Program-made: the position numbers and the translations under genes | Assembly (NCBI RefSeq): GCF_002970935.1 | Contig: NZ_CP027194.1 | Span: forward strand, 62,001-126,000 | DNA from: Lactobacillus sp. CBA3606 | GTDB lineage: Bacteria > Bacillota > Bacilli > Lactobacillales > Lactobacillaceae | Direction: 5' to 3' | DNA: 64,000 nt | The notes under the pieces: generated by a model | Told to the model about the DNA's origin: nothing | Database searches by the model: none | Seen by the model: the letters and a program-made list of their open reading frames with translations, nothing else | Shown here: piece by piece, positions 35,918-45,529 of the stretch | Layout: every line of letters begins with the position of its first letter | How positions within the stretch are numbered: position 1 is the stretch's first letter

Positions 35918-37105
35918 ATGGATCAGGTATTACTTGATGAAAGAAAGAATAGGCAAGAAAAGTTTTTTCTGGGTCTTTATGGTGTTAATTTGGTAGCATG
36001 GTTTATCAACTATTCCATGTTAAATACGATGATACCTGAACTGGCGAAATACATGGCAGTTTTTAATGTATTGGCGTTTTTTGTTTATGTATTTATGGGT
36101 TTTCAAATTGACGAAAAAGTCTTATGGTTATGTTCACTCTTTTTGTTTTGTACGTTAGTTAGTTATTATACTTCTCGTGATGTGGTAATTATAGGAATTG
36201 GTATTTTGATTTTTACTTCGCAAGGAATAAAACGAAAGAAAATATTGCAAGAATATGTTGTAATTTCCATAGTAATGACAAGTGCTATTTTTATATTAAG
36301 CCAAGTTGGTATAATACAAGATTTGGTATTCATTCGTGGTGGGGTGGAAAGGCATGCATTTGGAAGTATTCAACCCACAATATTATCTGCACAGTTGTTT
36401 TCATTATGTGTAGCAGTTGCTTGCTTAAAATATAAAACAATTAAATATTTTGAAATAATTAGTATGGTAGTCTTGGCAACGGTGTGTTATTGGTATCTGA
36501 ATGCCAGAAATGATACAGTATTCATCTTATTAATTGTTATCACATTATTGTTAGGAAAGTGGAAAGTAAAAATTAGATTTACTGTGCTCAGGGATTTGAT
36601 GGTGTTTCTAATGCCGATATTAAGTTTAGGAGTTTATAGTCTGGCGGTTAATTATGATGCTTCAAACACTATAATGAGTAGATTGAATGATATTTTATCC
36701 AGTCGCCTACAATTATCTAATATAGCAATTTTTCGGTATCCGATAAAATTATTTGGTCAAAAAACCATCGAAAATGGTAATGGTGGAGGAACACAAATAG
36801 CAACCAACAATTATTTCTTTATTGATTCATCATACTTACGCTTGCTACTACGATATGGGGTGGTACTATTTGTTTTTGTATTGACTTTGTATATGATAAC
36901 AATGGCCATATTATTAATGAAAAATGAGTATACTATTTTTGTTTTATTGGTTATTATGTCCATTCAAGTGATGTGGGAACAATCGCTTATGAGTGTCTGC
37001 AATGTTTTTATTTTTTATATGTTGATGGATACTGACGATTATCATAGTTTATATCGAATTGTTAAATATAGAAGCCAAAATTTTTTTAGATTCATAGAGG
37101 AGTAA
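35918..37105 (+). CDS. wzy: Wzy-type oligosaccharide repeat-unit polymerase (locus A)
   Basis: 395 aa with about ten to eleven membrane helices and a long outside loop before the last helices. It shares with the locus B polymerase (51186-52478) the stretch SSRLQLSNIAIFRYPIKLFG and IDSSYLRLLLRYGV, so the two are homologous and probably build related polymers. It would link repeat units outside the membrane. ATG with TAGGAG upstream, directly after the serine hydrolase gene. Confidence 0.82.
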   Translation: MDQVLLDERKNRQEKFFLGLYGVNLVAWFINYSMLNTMIPELAKYMAVFNVLAFFVYVFMGFQIDEKVLWLCSLFLFCTLVSYYTSRDVVIIGIGILIFTSQGIKRKKILQEYVVISIVMTSAIFILSQVGIIQDLVFIRGGVERHAFGSIQPTILSAQLFSLCVAVACLKYKTIKYFEIISMVVLATVCYWYLNARNDTVFILLIVITLLLGKWKVKIRFTVLRDLMVFLMPILSLGVYSLAVNYDASNTIMSRLNDILSSRLQLSNIAIFRYPIKLFGQKTIENGNGGGTQIATNNYFFIDSSYLRLLLRYGVVLFVFVLTLYMITMAILLMKNEYTIFVLLVIMSIQVMWEQSLMSVCNVFIFYMLMDTDDYHSLYRIVKYRSQNFFRFIEE

Positions 37106-37111
37106 GTGAAG

Positions 37112-37570
37112 ATGCAAAAAAATAAAATATGTTTAGTCGGATCTAGTGGTGGTCATCTAACGCATTTGTATAAACTGAAATCAACGTGGGAAAATTATGA
37201 TCGTTTTTGGGTAACTTTTGATAAAGAAGATGCAAATGATTTGTTATCAAATGAGCGAGTCTATCATTGTTATTTTCCAACTAATCGAAATATTCATAAT
37301 TTAATTAGAAATACATTTCTTGCTATTAAATTACTCTGGAAAGAACGACCAAAGGTAATTATTTCTTCAGGTGCTGCGGTTGCGGTGCCGTTTTGTTATT
37401 TTGGTAAGTTGATGGGAGCTAAGATTATTTACATTGAAGTATTTGATCGTATCGATCGCCCCACTATTACAGGTAAATTAGTTTATCCAATATCTGATGA
37501 GTTTATCGTTCAATGGGATGAAATGAAGAAAATATATCCCAAGGCAAAAAATTTAGGGAGTATCTATTAA
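37112..37570 (+). CDS. Alg14/PssD-like glycosyltransferase membrane subunit
   Basis: 152 aa. KICLVGSSGGHLTHL at the N-terminus, a VIISSGAAVAVPFCY helix in the middle and KIIYIEVFDRIDRPT near the end are hallmarks of Alg14/PssD proteins, which recruit the catalytic subunit (Alg13/PssE) to the membrane. ATG 37112 is nine bases after GAGGAG. The next gene overlaps it by one base and encodes that partner, so the two make one glycosyltransferase. Confidence 0.9.
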   Translation: MQKNKICLVGSSGGHLTHLYKLKSTWENYDRFWVTFDKEDANDLLSNERVYHCYFPTNRNIHNLIRNTFLAIKLLWKERPKVIISSGAAVAVPFCYFGKLMGAKIIYIEVFDRIDRPTITGKLVYPISDEFIVQWDEMKKIYPKAKNLGSIY

Positions 37571-38067
37571 TGCTTTTTGTAACAGTCGGTACGCATGAAC
37601 AACAGTTCAATAGGTTAGTCAAATATATGGATGATTATCAGAAACAGCATCCGGATGAGGAGGTCGTTATTCAGTCTGGATATTCAACATATGAATGTAA
37701 TTTTGCGAAATCGTATGATTTTATTAGTCCTCAAGCAATGGATGAATACATGCTGAAAGCAAGTGTCATTATTACCCATGGTGGTCCATCTAGCTTTTTA
37801 GCTGCTTTAAAACATAATAAACCAGTAATTGTTGTACCTAGAATGTTGAAATTTGAAGAACATGTTAACAATCACCAAGTAGAATTTTTACGCAGGTTGG
37901 CGCCTCAATATAAAGATGCATTATTTCCAGTGTATGAAATAGATAATTTAAGTGATACGATTTTTCGTGTTATCAATAAGCATTCTGCTATCAATCCAGT
38001 AAAGTGGCATAATACTGAGTTCAATAATGAATTAACTAAGATTGTCGTAAAGATGATGGAGAAATAG
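37570..38067 (+). CDS. Alg13/PssE-like glycosyltransferase catalytic subunit
   Basis: 165 aa. MLFVTVGTHEQQFNRLV and the C-terminal ITHGGPSSFLAALKHNKPVI nucleotide-sugar-binding motif mark the GT28-type PssE/Alg13 subunit. It overlaps the PssD-like gene by one base (TAATG). The pair adds a sugar, in known cases a beta-linked glucuronate, glucose or galactose, to the lipid-linked unit. Confidence 0.9.
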   Translation: MLFVTVGTHEQQFNRLVKYMDDYQKQHPDEEVVIQSGYSTYECNFAKSYDFISPQAMDEYMLKASVIITHGGPSSFLAALKHNKPVIVVPRMLKFEEHVNNHQVEFLRRLAPQYKDALFPVYEIDNLSDTIFRVINKHSAINPVKWHNTEFNNELTKIVVKMMEK

Positions 38068-38070
38068 ATA

Positions 38071-39207
38071 ATGTTAAAAAATATCAAGCATAATGAAAGC
38101 TTCATTAAACTTTTTAGTTTCTTAGGTGGTATGGTCAATCACTTAATAGCAAAGAAAAAGCGTATTGTTCTATACTCAAATTGGGGATTCCGAGATAATG
38201 TAAGATATCTTTATGATTATTTAATCGATAATAGTTATGATAAAGAATATGAGATTATCTGTGCTTCAAATGATTTTTATGGACTAGATGAGATAGCATC
38301 CAAGAATATTATTTTTATAAAGAGCAAAGTGAAAATTTTAAAATATTTTTTGACTTCAAAATATTTTTTCTATTGTTTTGGTGGAATTCCAATTAGATCT
38401 GCTAGAGGACAAAAAGTGATTAATTTGTGGCACGGTATGCCCATAAAAAAAATCGGTCGGTTAGAATCAGGTATGTCTCGAGATTTGAATTACTTTGATT
38501 ATTTACTGTCGTACTCAGATTTCTTTTCATCGGTTTTACAGCAATCGTTTGATATAAACCCAAGTAAAATCATGATTGCTAATGCACCACGTAATGAACC
38601 TTTTATCAAAATAGATACCAGAAGGGTTAACAATAGAAAAACAATTGCATGGCTACCAACGTATCGTAAGTCTACAAAGTTAGCATCAAGCAATGGTGAT
38701 TCAGACGAAATAATTCCACTTTTCTCTGATTCAAAGGACTTTGAATCATTTGACGATTTTTTAGGTACAAAAAACATCTGTATGTATATCAAATTACACC
38801 CTTTACAAGATACAATTAATATTCCACGAAATTTAAAAAATATAACTTTTATTAATGACACATGGTTATTTGAAAGAAATACGGATTTATACAAGTTTTT
38901 AGCGAGAACTGATGCATTGATTACTGACTATTCATCTATTTCAATTGATTATTTGCTCTTAGATAGACCGATTTTTTACGTGATGAATGATCGTGAGAGC
39001 TATTCGAATTCACGTGGCTTTAATTTTACCATTAATCAATTTGTTGCTGGGGAAATCGTGGAAAATATGAATCAATTTAAAAAAGCAATTTCTGATTTCT
39101 CTGCTAATAAAGATGAATTTATCACGTTAAGACATGGAAAATTAAATGATTTTTATGCTAATGGTTCGAGTGGTATTAAGGAATTACTAGATTTTGTCGG
39201 AATTTGA
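38071..39207 (+). CDS. CDP-glycerol glycerophosphotransferase (TagB/TagF-like)
   Basis: 378 aa. Family PF04464 landmarks: LYSNWGFRDNVRYLYDYL at the start, the WHGMPIKKIG catalytic histidine motif, and ALITDYSSISIDYLLLDRPI with FYVMND near the end. It transfers glycerol phosphate from CDP-glycerol. With tagD at 43633 it implies phosphoglycerol decoration of the locus A polymer, or a teichoic-acid-like segment. No TagF-length polymerase is present. Confidence 0.92.
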   Translation: MLKNIKHNESFIKLFSFLGGMVNHLIAKKKRIVLYSNWGFRDNVRYLYDYLIDNSYDKEYEIICASNDFYGLDEIASKNIIFIKSKVKILKYFLTSKYFFYCFGGIPIRSARGQKVINLWHGMPIKKIGRLESGMSRDLNYFDYLLSYSDFFSSVLQQSFDINPSKIMIANAPRNEPFIKIDTRRVNNRKTIAWLPTYRKSTKLASSNGDSDEIIPLFSDSKDFESFDDFLGTKNICMYIKLHPLQDTINIPRNLKNITFINDTWLFERNTDLYKFLARTDALITDYSSISIDYLLLDRPIFYVMNDRESYSNSRGFNFTINQFVAGEIVENMNQFKKAISDFSANKDEFITLRHGKLNDFYANGSSGIKELLDFVGI

Positions 39208-39220
39208 AAGGAATGGTTCC

Positions 39221-40221
39221 ATGAAAAGGATACCTTTTATTTCAATTGTGATTCCAGCGTACAATGCGGCTAAAACAATTGGGAATATTATCTTATCTTT
39301 AGAAACTCAAAATTTTAATGACTTTGAGTTAATCATCATCGATGATGGTTCAATAGATGAAACAGAATCTATTGTTCGAGAATATGCTCAGAAATATACT
39401 AATATTAACTTTTTTTCACAAGTTAATAAGGGTGTTAGTAGTGCACGTAATGCAGGTTTCGAAAAAACGAGTGGTGATTATGTACTATTCTTGGATTCAG
39501 ATGATAAAGTAAGTAGTCATTTATTAACGACGGTTTATGCAAAAGCTCAATCGGGTCATTTTAGAGATGACTTAATTATTTTTAGCAAAAAGAATGTCAA
39601 TTTTGCTGGAAAAATTGTTAGCATTAATCAAGTTCCTGAGATGAAATCGACTATAATTGATGCAAGTATATTTAATACATTACTCAAAAACAATCTTTTA
39701 CCAACAATGTATAATAAGGTAGTCAAAAAGGAATTTATCAAAAGTATTAGATTTAAGAATCTATCTGTCGGTGAAGATTTTCAATTTGTATTAGATATTA
39801 TTCAGTTGAAACCGTTGACCGCATTCATTAATACAGTTTTATATACTTATGATTTAGAGTCTAATGATTCTATCATGCAGAAGTATAATTCAAATCGATT
39901 ACAGAATTTCATTATGCAAAAACCGCAACTTGAAAAAATTGTTGCTTCACTGGCTAATTCTGAAGCAGAACGAGAACAAGTAGTAGATGCTATTAATTTA
40001 GATACGCTGAATAGAGTTATTACTAACACTTTTCGTAAACGGGGGGGTTAGCGTTTAAACATAAATATGAAGAATTAAACAGAGCGTATCGATCTTTCCC
40101 TGTAAGTTCTTTACTAATTAATAAAAATTATCATGGTATTAAGAAAGTGAAAATGTTGCTTGCTGTTAACTGCAATCCGGTTAAGTTCATATTTTTGAAT
40201 GGATTGTATTTACTGAAATAG
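39221..40221 (+). pseudogene. GT2 glycosyltransferase interrupted by frameshift at a G7 tract
   Basis: The first frame (39221-40051) encodes a GT-A glycosyltransferase: ISIVIPAYNAAKT, IIDDGSIDET, SSARNAGF and FLDSDD (DxD). At 40041-40047 a run of seven G residues ends the frame in FRKRGG-stop. Removing two G's, or adding one, opens a frame to 40221 that reads FKHKYEELNRAYRSFP and ends NPVKFIFLNGLYLL, exactly the C-terminal tail typical of these enzymes. So the gene is off in this sequence by slippage, either as a phase-variable switch, a mutation, or an assembly error. ATG 39221 has AAAGGA upstream. Confidence 0.82.
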
Positions 40222-40294
40222 ATGGAAGTTAAACTTGTTCTTGTTTTATAAGTGAAAAATAATAATTAATTGATTTTGTTGTGTTATAGTTTCC

Positions 40295-40352
40295 TAAAGT
40301 TTGACAGATGAAAAAGTATAATTCGTCTGTCAAACTTTAGGGAACTTTTATT
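40295..40352 (+). terminator. Long hairpin ending the first half of locus A
   Basis: TAAAGTTTGACAGATGAA pairs with TTCGTCTGTCAAACTTTA (18 bp with one G-T pair, 9-nt loop), followed by ACTTTTATTTT. It would end the transcript running from glf through the GT2 gene. Confidence 0.72.
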
Positions 40353-40614
40353 TTGATGGCGAATTGTCAAACCAAGTGTAACACTTTCTTGAACAAAGGC
40401 TCCGATGGTATACAATATGCTAGAATCCTTTTAGGACGATATTTTAACTTCTATTGGACAATATTTCACTGCTAATTTCACCTTGGACAGTGTCTAACTC
40501 TCAATGGACAATTCGTTTATGATTATTGATGTAATTTGGCCACTTATGAATCGAGATATAATCGATCCTGATTCTTGATGATTGCATGGTCTTAATGATC
40601 AAGAAATCGTTGCG

Positions 40615-40700
40615 TCCAGAACGGACTTAAATAATCATTCACGCAAGGTATTGGATTGGAAAAGTTCAAGTGAGGTTTTCTTTGGTAAAAAGTTGTGTTT
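40615..40700 (+). pseudogene. IS30-family transposase C-terminal relic
   Basis: The translated fragment TDLNNHSRKVLDWKSSSEVF followed by FGKKLCLN matches the C-terminal end of IS30-type transposases (LNNRPRK.LGWKTP.EVFF.K.LHL) with several substitutions. The rest of the element is missing. It marks past insertion and deletion in the middle of locus A, where transcription direction also changes. Confidence 0.72.
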
Positions 40701-40763
40701 GAATTTGATAATTCGTCATATTTCTTTTATGGATATTGTATCTTATTTTAAAAGTATAAAAAA

Positions 40764-40799
40764 TTGCCAGTAAACAAGTATCGTCTTATTTACTGGCAA
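40764..40799 (-). terminator. Terminator of the leftward Gtf3-like gene
   Basis: TTGCCAGTAAA pairs with TTTACTGGCAA (11 bp, loop about 14 nt). On the minus strand it is followed by T6, so it serves the gene at 40922-41938. Confidence 0.75.
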
Positions 40800-40921
40800 A
40801 ACAGGATTATAGAATCTATTTTATAGTTTGAAGGGTTTGAGACAGCTATATATGATTGAAAATTTAGGTATCTGCAAAGGGATAACTAGTGTAAGATATC
40901 TAAAAAATATGGGTTAAGTCT

Positions 40922-41938
40922 TTAAAGATTATTAAATACGTTGGTAGTAAAAGTACCATTAACTAACTTATTTTGAATGTTACGGACATTATCTATTATT
41001 TTAAAATAGTCGTTGGTGGTTATGGACGTCATTAACTGATCAATATCATTAATAGATGATATTGTGTATCCCAAATGATTCGAGGTTACAAATGTTGCTT
41101 CTGCAGCCTTATCCCATATTATAACGGGAATACCGGCAGCTAGATAGAATGATAATTTATAAGGATTATTATACAAAAGATAATTTCCAAAAGAGACATC
41201 ATTTTTATCAGAAATTTTGGCGTCAGGGCCATCCCATATCAGTCCAAAACCATTATTTACTTTTTTCAGCAGTTCGTCTGAAGGTAAACTACCTTGGTAC
41301 ATAGTTTCAACTTTATCTCGATTTTGATCTAGGGGGCCAAATAACTTGAATGTGGAATTATCAGTATTTTGTAGTTTGAAAATAAATTTAGATTTATTTA
41401 AATTACCAGTAAAATAAATATTGTGAGAGTATTCAATTTCTTTTGTAGTTACATCGATTTCTGTAAGGTAATCAAAAATATTCAAGTTAGAGCAATTAGT
41501 TTTTAAACCATTATTTTTCAATAACTTAGTCATGGTATCGTTTGGTGAAATCACGGTATCTAATTTATTGAGCAAGTGAATTTCGTATTTTAATCCTTTA
41601 CCAAATGGCTGTTTAAAGCGAAGGGCATCAATATCGTGTATTAATGCAATAGTATAAATGTGTTTGTGACGGAGTGCATTTAATAGTGTGATATCAAACA
41701 ATGTCCCCATGTATGTAGGGTATTGAATAACTAACTTATCATCTGCAGTTAATTGTTTAAGCAAATTTTTAATAGCAGGTAATGATTTTAGAAGTTTTTG
41801 TTTTTTTCCGGTCAATAATGATGTTTGAATTGTATTGTAACCATTATTGGATAAAATACGGTTGATATCATTTTTGGGCTTGCTTAACCCACTATTTGAT
41901 GTTTGGGTTCTAATTATATTTAAGACATGTTTTGTCAT
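40922..41938 (-). CDS. Gtf3-like sugar transferase, candidate galactofuranosyltransferase
   Basis: 338 aa, GT-B fold, soluble. It is homologous to the product of 56608-57657: shared LVIQYPTYMG, LIHDIDALR, ISPNDTM, GNLNKSKFIF, GFGLIWDG and YNNPYKLSFYLAAGIPVI. These belong to a family of Gtf3-like transferases that includes beta-galactofuranosyltransferases of capsule loci. Presence of glf in the locus supports the Galf idea. It is the only minus-strand gene of locus A, next to the IS relic. Confidence 0.75.
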   Translation of the reverse strand: MTKHVLNIIRTQTSNSGLSKPKNDINRILSNNGYNTIQTSLLTGKKQKLLKSLPAIKNLLKQLTADDKLVIQYPTYMGTLFDITLLNALRHKHIYTIALIHDIDALRFKQPFGKGLKYEIHLLNKLDTVISPNDTMTKLLKNNGLKTNCSNLNIFDYLTEIDVTTKEIEYSHNIYFTGNLNKSKFIFKLQNTDNSTFKLFGPLDQNRDKVETMYQGSLPSDELLKKVNNGFGLIWDGPDAKISDKNDVSFGNYLLYNNPYKLSFYLAAGIPVIIWDKAAEATFVTSNHLGYTISSINDIDQLMTSITTNDYFKIIDNVRNIQNKLVNGTFTTNVFNNL

Positions 41939-42137
41939 TCTAGTATATAACTCCTATTAATTTTTTAACTACTTAAACATTATATCAAAGTTGAACAGTA
42001 TTAATATAGGGGAGTATAAATAAGTCTATCTAAATAGAAATTTCTGGATTTTTTTGAAAGATAGTTTTTCGGTTGTCGATATGCTAAAATATAAGTTATG
42101 TGTTATTTTTTTAATTTAAATATTAGTGGGGAAAAAT

Positions 42138-43550
42138 ATGAAAATAGTTAAAAATTACTTATATAATGTTGGCTATAATATATTAATTTTACTAACACCA
42201 TTATTGACAGTACCGTACATTTCACGTGTGCTTGGACCAACAGGTGTTGGAATTAATGCAACTACTAATTCTGTTATTACATATTTTTTACTTGCTGGTA
42301 CTGTTGGGATAACAATTTATGGCAATCGTGAAATTGCTTTTATTCGAGAAAATAGGCAGAAGAGGTCACAAACTTTTTGGGAAATTGAGTTTCTGCAGAT
42401 CCTTATGATTACACTTGCGTATCTTGCTTTTTGTGTATTTCTTTATTTTCAAAATCAACTAAAAATTTACTTTTTTTACCAGTCTTTTTATATTATTGCA
42501 GGTGCTTTTGATATTTCTTGGTTTTTTATGGGATTGGAAGATTTCAAAAAAACTGTTATTCGTAATATGATTGTAAAGCTGTTATCACTATTAGCTATTT
42601 TTACGTTTGTTAAAACAAAAAATGATGTTGGAATCTATATTTTGATTTTATCTGTTTCACAGTTGTTAGGAAATGTTACATTATGGCCATATTTACCTAG
42701 GATGGTTTATGCGCCGAAACTTTATAGTTTGAAAATATTTCGTCATCTAAAACCGTCACTTTCGCTGTTTATTCCACAAGTGGCCATTACTGTTTACTTA
42801 GCTGTTAATAAAACAATGTTGTGGAAACTAGATTCAGTTACAGCCTCAGGCTACTATGACTATTCAGATAAATTGATTAAATTAGTATTGGCTATTGTTA
42901 CTTCAACAGGGACGGTTATGTTACCACATATTGCAAATTTATATGCTAAAAAGAAAATGCATCAAGTTAAGGAATACTTGTATACATCGTTTGATTTTGT
43001 GTTATCAATATCAATACCGATGGCATTTGGGGTAGCATCTCTCGCAACGGCGTTAGCCCCCTGGTTCTTTGGTGAAAAGTTTACGCTAGTTAATAAGTTG
43101 TTAATGCTTGAGTCTCCAGTTATTGTATTGATTGGATTGAGTAATGTCATTGGGCAGCAATTCCTGTTACCTACTAAGAAAACTAGAACATATACTATAT
43201 CAGTTGTTTTGGGAGCACTTGTGAACATTATTATTAATGTGCCATTGATTTTGAATTTAGGTGTATATGGAGCGATGATTGCTACAATGGTGTCAGAATT
43301 GACTGTAACTTCTTATCAATTATATAAAGTCCACTCGTCGTTAAAATTTAGTAGATTGTTTACTAACTTATATAAGTATGTGATTGCAGGTGTTACCATG
43401 TTTATACCGGTTTATTTTTTGAATGCTTCAATGAAAATTTCATCAGTTAGCCTGGCTATGCAGATTATGATGGGAATCTTATTTTATGTAGGGATGTTGT
43501 TTATTTTACAACCAAGTATATTTAAAAACTTAAAAAAGTTAAGACATTAA
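42138..43550 (+). CDS. wzx: Wzx-type polysaccharide flippase (locus A)
   Basis: 470 aa with about 12-14 membrane helices. N-terminus KNYLYNVGYNILILLTPLLT and LGPTGVGINA are classical for RfbX/Wzx of Gram-positive loci. It moves lipid-linked repeat units across the membrane. ATG 42138 is six bases after GGGG. It is closely similar to the locus B flippase (58837-60249), with many identical stretches in N- and central parts but a far more AT-rich DNA. Confidence 0.93.
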   Translation: MKIVKNYLYNVGYNILILLTPLLTVPYISRVLGPTGVGINATTNSVITYFLLAGTVGITIYGNREIAFIRENRQKRSQTFWEIEFLQILMITLAYLAFCVFLYFQNQLKIYFFYQSFYIIAGAFDISWFFMGLEDFKKTVIRNMIVKLLSLLAIFTFVKTKNDVGIYILILSVSQLLGNVTLWPYLPRMVYAPKLYSLKIFRHLKPSLSLFIPQVAITVYLAVNKTMLWKLDSVTASGYYDYSDKLIKLVLAIVTSTGTVMLPHIANLYAKKKMHQVKEYLYTSFDFVLSISIPMAFGVASLATALAPWFFGEKFTLVNKLLMLESPVIVLIGLSNVIGQQFLLPTKKTRTYTISVVLGALVNIIINVPLILNLGVYGAMIATMVSELTVTSYQLYKVHSSLKFSRLFTNLYKYVIAGVTMFIPVYFLNASMKISSVSLAMQIMMGILFYVGMLFILQPSIFKNLKKLRH

Positions 43551-43632
43551 ATTTACTATAAGATAAAGTAAAAGGATGATATACTATAATTATTAATAAC
43601 AAAATTAATTTTATTTTTCAGGGGAATAATAA

Positions 43633-44031
43633 TTGAAAAAGGTAATTACGTATGGCACGTTTGATCTACTTCATAAGGGACATATTCGTTTATTGAAGCG
43701 TGCTAAGGCATTAGGAGATCATTTAACGGTATGTGTGTCTACTGATGAATTTAACGCATTGAAAGGAAAACGAGCATATACTTCATTTGAGGACAGGAGA
43801 TATATTTTAGAAGCAGTTCGTTATGTTGATGAAGTTATTCCTGAAAACAATTGGGATCAAAAAATTGGAGATGTTGTAGATAATGACATTGATATTTTTG
43901 TAATGGGTGATGATTGGAAAGGCAAGTTTGATTTTCTAAAAGATTATTGCAAAGTTGTATATTTGCCACGTACTGAGGGGATTTCATCAACAAAAATAAA
44001 GACTGATTTGGGAATGAAATCGACTAATTAA
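43633..44031 (+). CDS. tagD: Glycerol-3-phosphate cytidylyltransferase
   Basis: 132 aa, complete. It makes CDP-glycerol from CTP and glycerol 3-phosphate. Motifs: TYGTFDLLHKGHIRLL (HxGH), a WKGKFDFL region and RTEGISSTKI near the end. TTG start about ten bases after AGGGG. It supplies the TagB/TagF-like enzyme 5 kb upstream in the same locus. Confidence 0.95.
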   Translation: MKKVITYGTFDLLHKGHIRLLKRAKALGDHLTVCVSTDEFNALKGKRAYTSFEDRRYILEAVRYVDEVIPENNWDQKIGDVVDNDIDIFVMGDDWKGKFDFLKDYCKVVYLPRTEGISSTKIKTDLGMKSTN

Positions 44032-44239
44032 ATAGTATGCCTTTTACATGGGGCATGTTTTAAACTATTTTTACATCACGACGAAAAGTCACTTCATTGG
44101 TTATATCTAAAATTCAATGATGTTTTACTTTTTTGTTTAGATGTTTTTTATTTTGGAACTAAATTAAAAATAATATAATCAAAATTTACAGAAACAAAAA
44201 GTTATATGTAACATTTTCATGTTTTGGGAGAAGTGAACG

Positions 44240-45439
44240 ATGAATACTGATTGTTTGAAATTGGTTCGTAGAGTTATATTAGGTGCGATTGTTTTTTGGG
44301 GATACGTTATTATTATGAATGTATGTGCATTAGCAGATTCATTTATCAATGTTCAAAATGAGGGTATGTCAACTGATGAAAAGGTAGATAATAATAAATC
44401 ACTGCAAAAAATCATTGATCAACATAGAAATGGTCAGACAACAATTTATATTCCTCGAGGTGTGTATTGTTTTAACAGTGGTGCAATAGTCTTGCATTCA
44501 AATTTGCACTTTAAATTTGAAAACGGAGCCGAATTTGTGATATATGATAATCAATTATTGAGTTTTTCGTACCCTAGTCCAGCTAATGGATATGATGGGG
44601 GAATTAATAATATTAGTTGGACGAATGCTACTTTTAGAGGATCAGATATTAATGGTCAAAGTTCGTTTGTTCAGAGCATGAATCATGCTCAGAACATTTC
44701 ATTCGATAAATGTGTGTTTTATAATTCTGAGAACCCTGAAGGGCATGTTTTGGATATTGGTGGTAGTCGGAATATTAGTGTAAAACGGTCTAGTTTTATA
44801 GGGTTTAATTTTATTTCTAAGAGTGATTATAAGGAAGCTATACAAATTGATTATTCTAATAAAAAAGCTATGTCCTATATATTGCGTGATGATAAATATG
44901 ATGATTTACCATCATACAATATTTATATAAATGATAACCAATTCTTGCCGATTATGAAAAAAAACAAAATAAAGTATTATGCACCAAATCCTATAGGTGA
45001 GCATATTATTTACAATAATGCGAAGGCGGGAATAGTCCATGATGTGCATTTTGATAATAATGAGGTTGTGAATAGTATTCCTCGGCGTCAAATGCAAACA
45101 GGAATAGTGAATTTTGAAGGTGCATCGAATATATTTATCTTTAATAATAATTTTAGCAATACAGTTGCAGCTGGTCCAGCGAGTTATATTAGGGTTCATA
45201 ATCCGTTAAAGACATACAAGATGAGTGGGATATATATTGCTGGAAATACTTTTTCTAACATTAATCCTACCCGACAGTATATTATCATTCAATCTATTCG
45301 ACAGAATAATCCTTTTCGTCAATCTTATGTGAATAATAATGAGGTGATCTCAGATTGGAGAAATTCTGTATTTATTAACGGAGGTAACAGGGGAACTATA
45401 CAAAAAAATAATAAAATATTAGATGTAATTACTAGATAG
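44240..45439 (+). CDS. Secreted right-handed beta-helix protein
   Basis: 399 aa. Signal peptide (about 10-32, cleavage near ALA), then a pectate-lyase-type beta-helix: TTIYIPRGVYCFNSGAIVL followed by many Asn-rich turns (NISFDKCVFYN, NISVKRSSFIG, VHFDNNEVVN, IFIFNNNF). Such proteins are polysaccharide lyases, epimerases or phage-like depolymerases. No catalytic residues can be fixed from sequence. Placed between tagD and an acyltransferase in locus A, it may trim or modify the exported polymer. Confidence 0.82.
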   Translation: MNTDCLKLVRRVILGAIVFWGYVIIMNVCALADSFINVQNEGMSTDEKVDNNKSLQKIIDQHRNGQTTIYIPRGVYCFNSGAIVLHSNLHFKFENGAEFVIYDNQLLSFSYPSPANGYDGGINNISWTNATFRGSDINGQSSFVQSMNHAQNISFDKCVFYNSENPEGHVLDIGGSRNISVKRSSFIGFNFISKSDYKEAIQIDYSNKKAMSYILRDDKYDDLPSYNIYINDNQFLPIMKKNKIKYYAPNPIGEHIIYNNAKAGIVHDVHFDNNEVVNSIPRRQMQTGIVNFEGASNIFIFNNNFSNTVAAGPASYIRVHNPLKTYKMSGIYIAGNTFSNINPTRQYIIIQSIRQNNPFRQSYVNNNEVISDWRNSVFINGGNRGTIQKNNKILDVITR

Positions 45440-45529
45440 TAATTACAACAAGAAAATGTACATTTAATACGTCCCAAGTCTGTATATACTGGGATCAATC
45501 GGGCTATAAAGAGTATGGAGGAATGTTAA

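Larger units (their letters stand above)
40222..40921. other. Gene-poor gap with IS relics in locus A
   Basis: 700 bp without an intact gene. It contains the hairpin at 40295-40352, three TGGACA words at 40455, 40484 and 40505 that may be the end of a lost transposon, an IS30 transposase fragment (40615-40700), and the terminator at 40764-40799. Confidence 0.6.
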
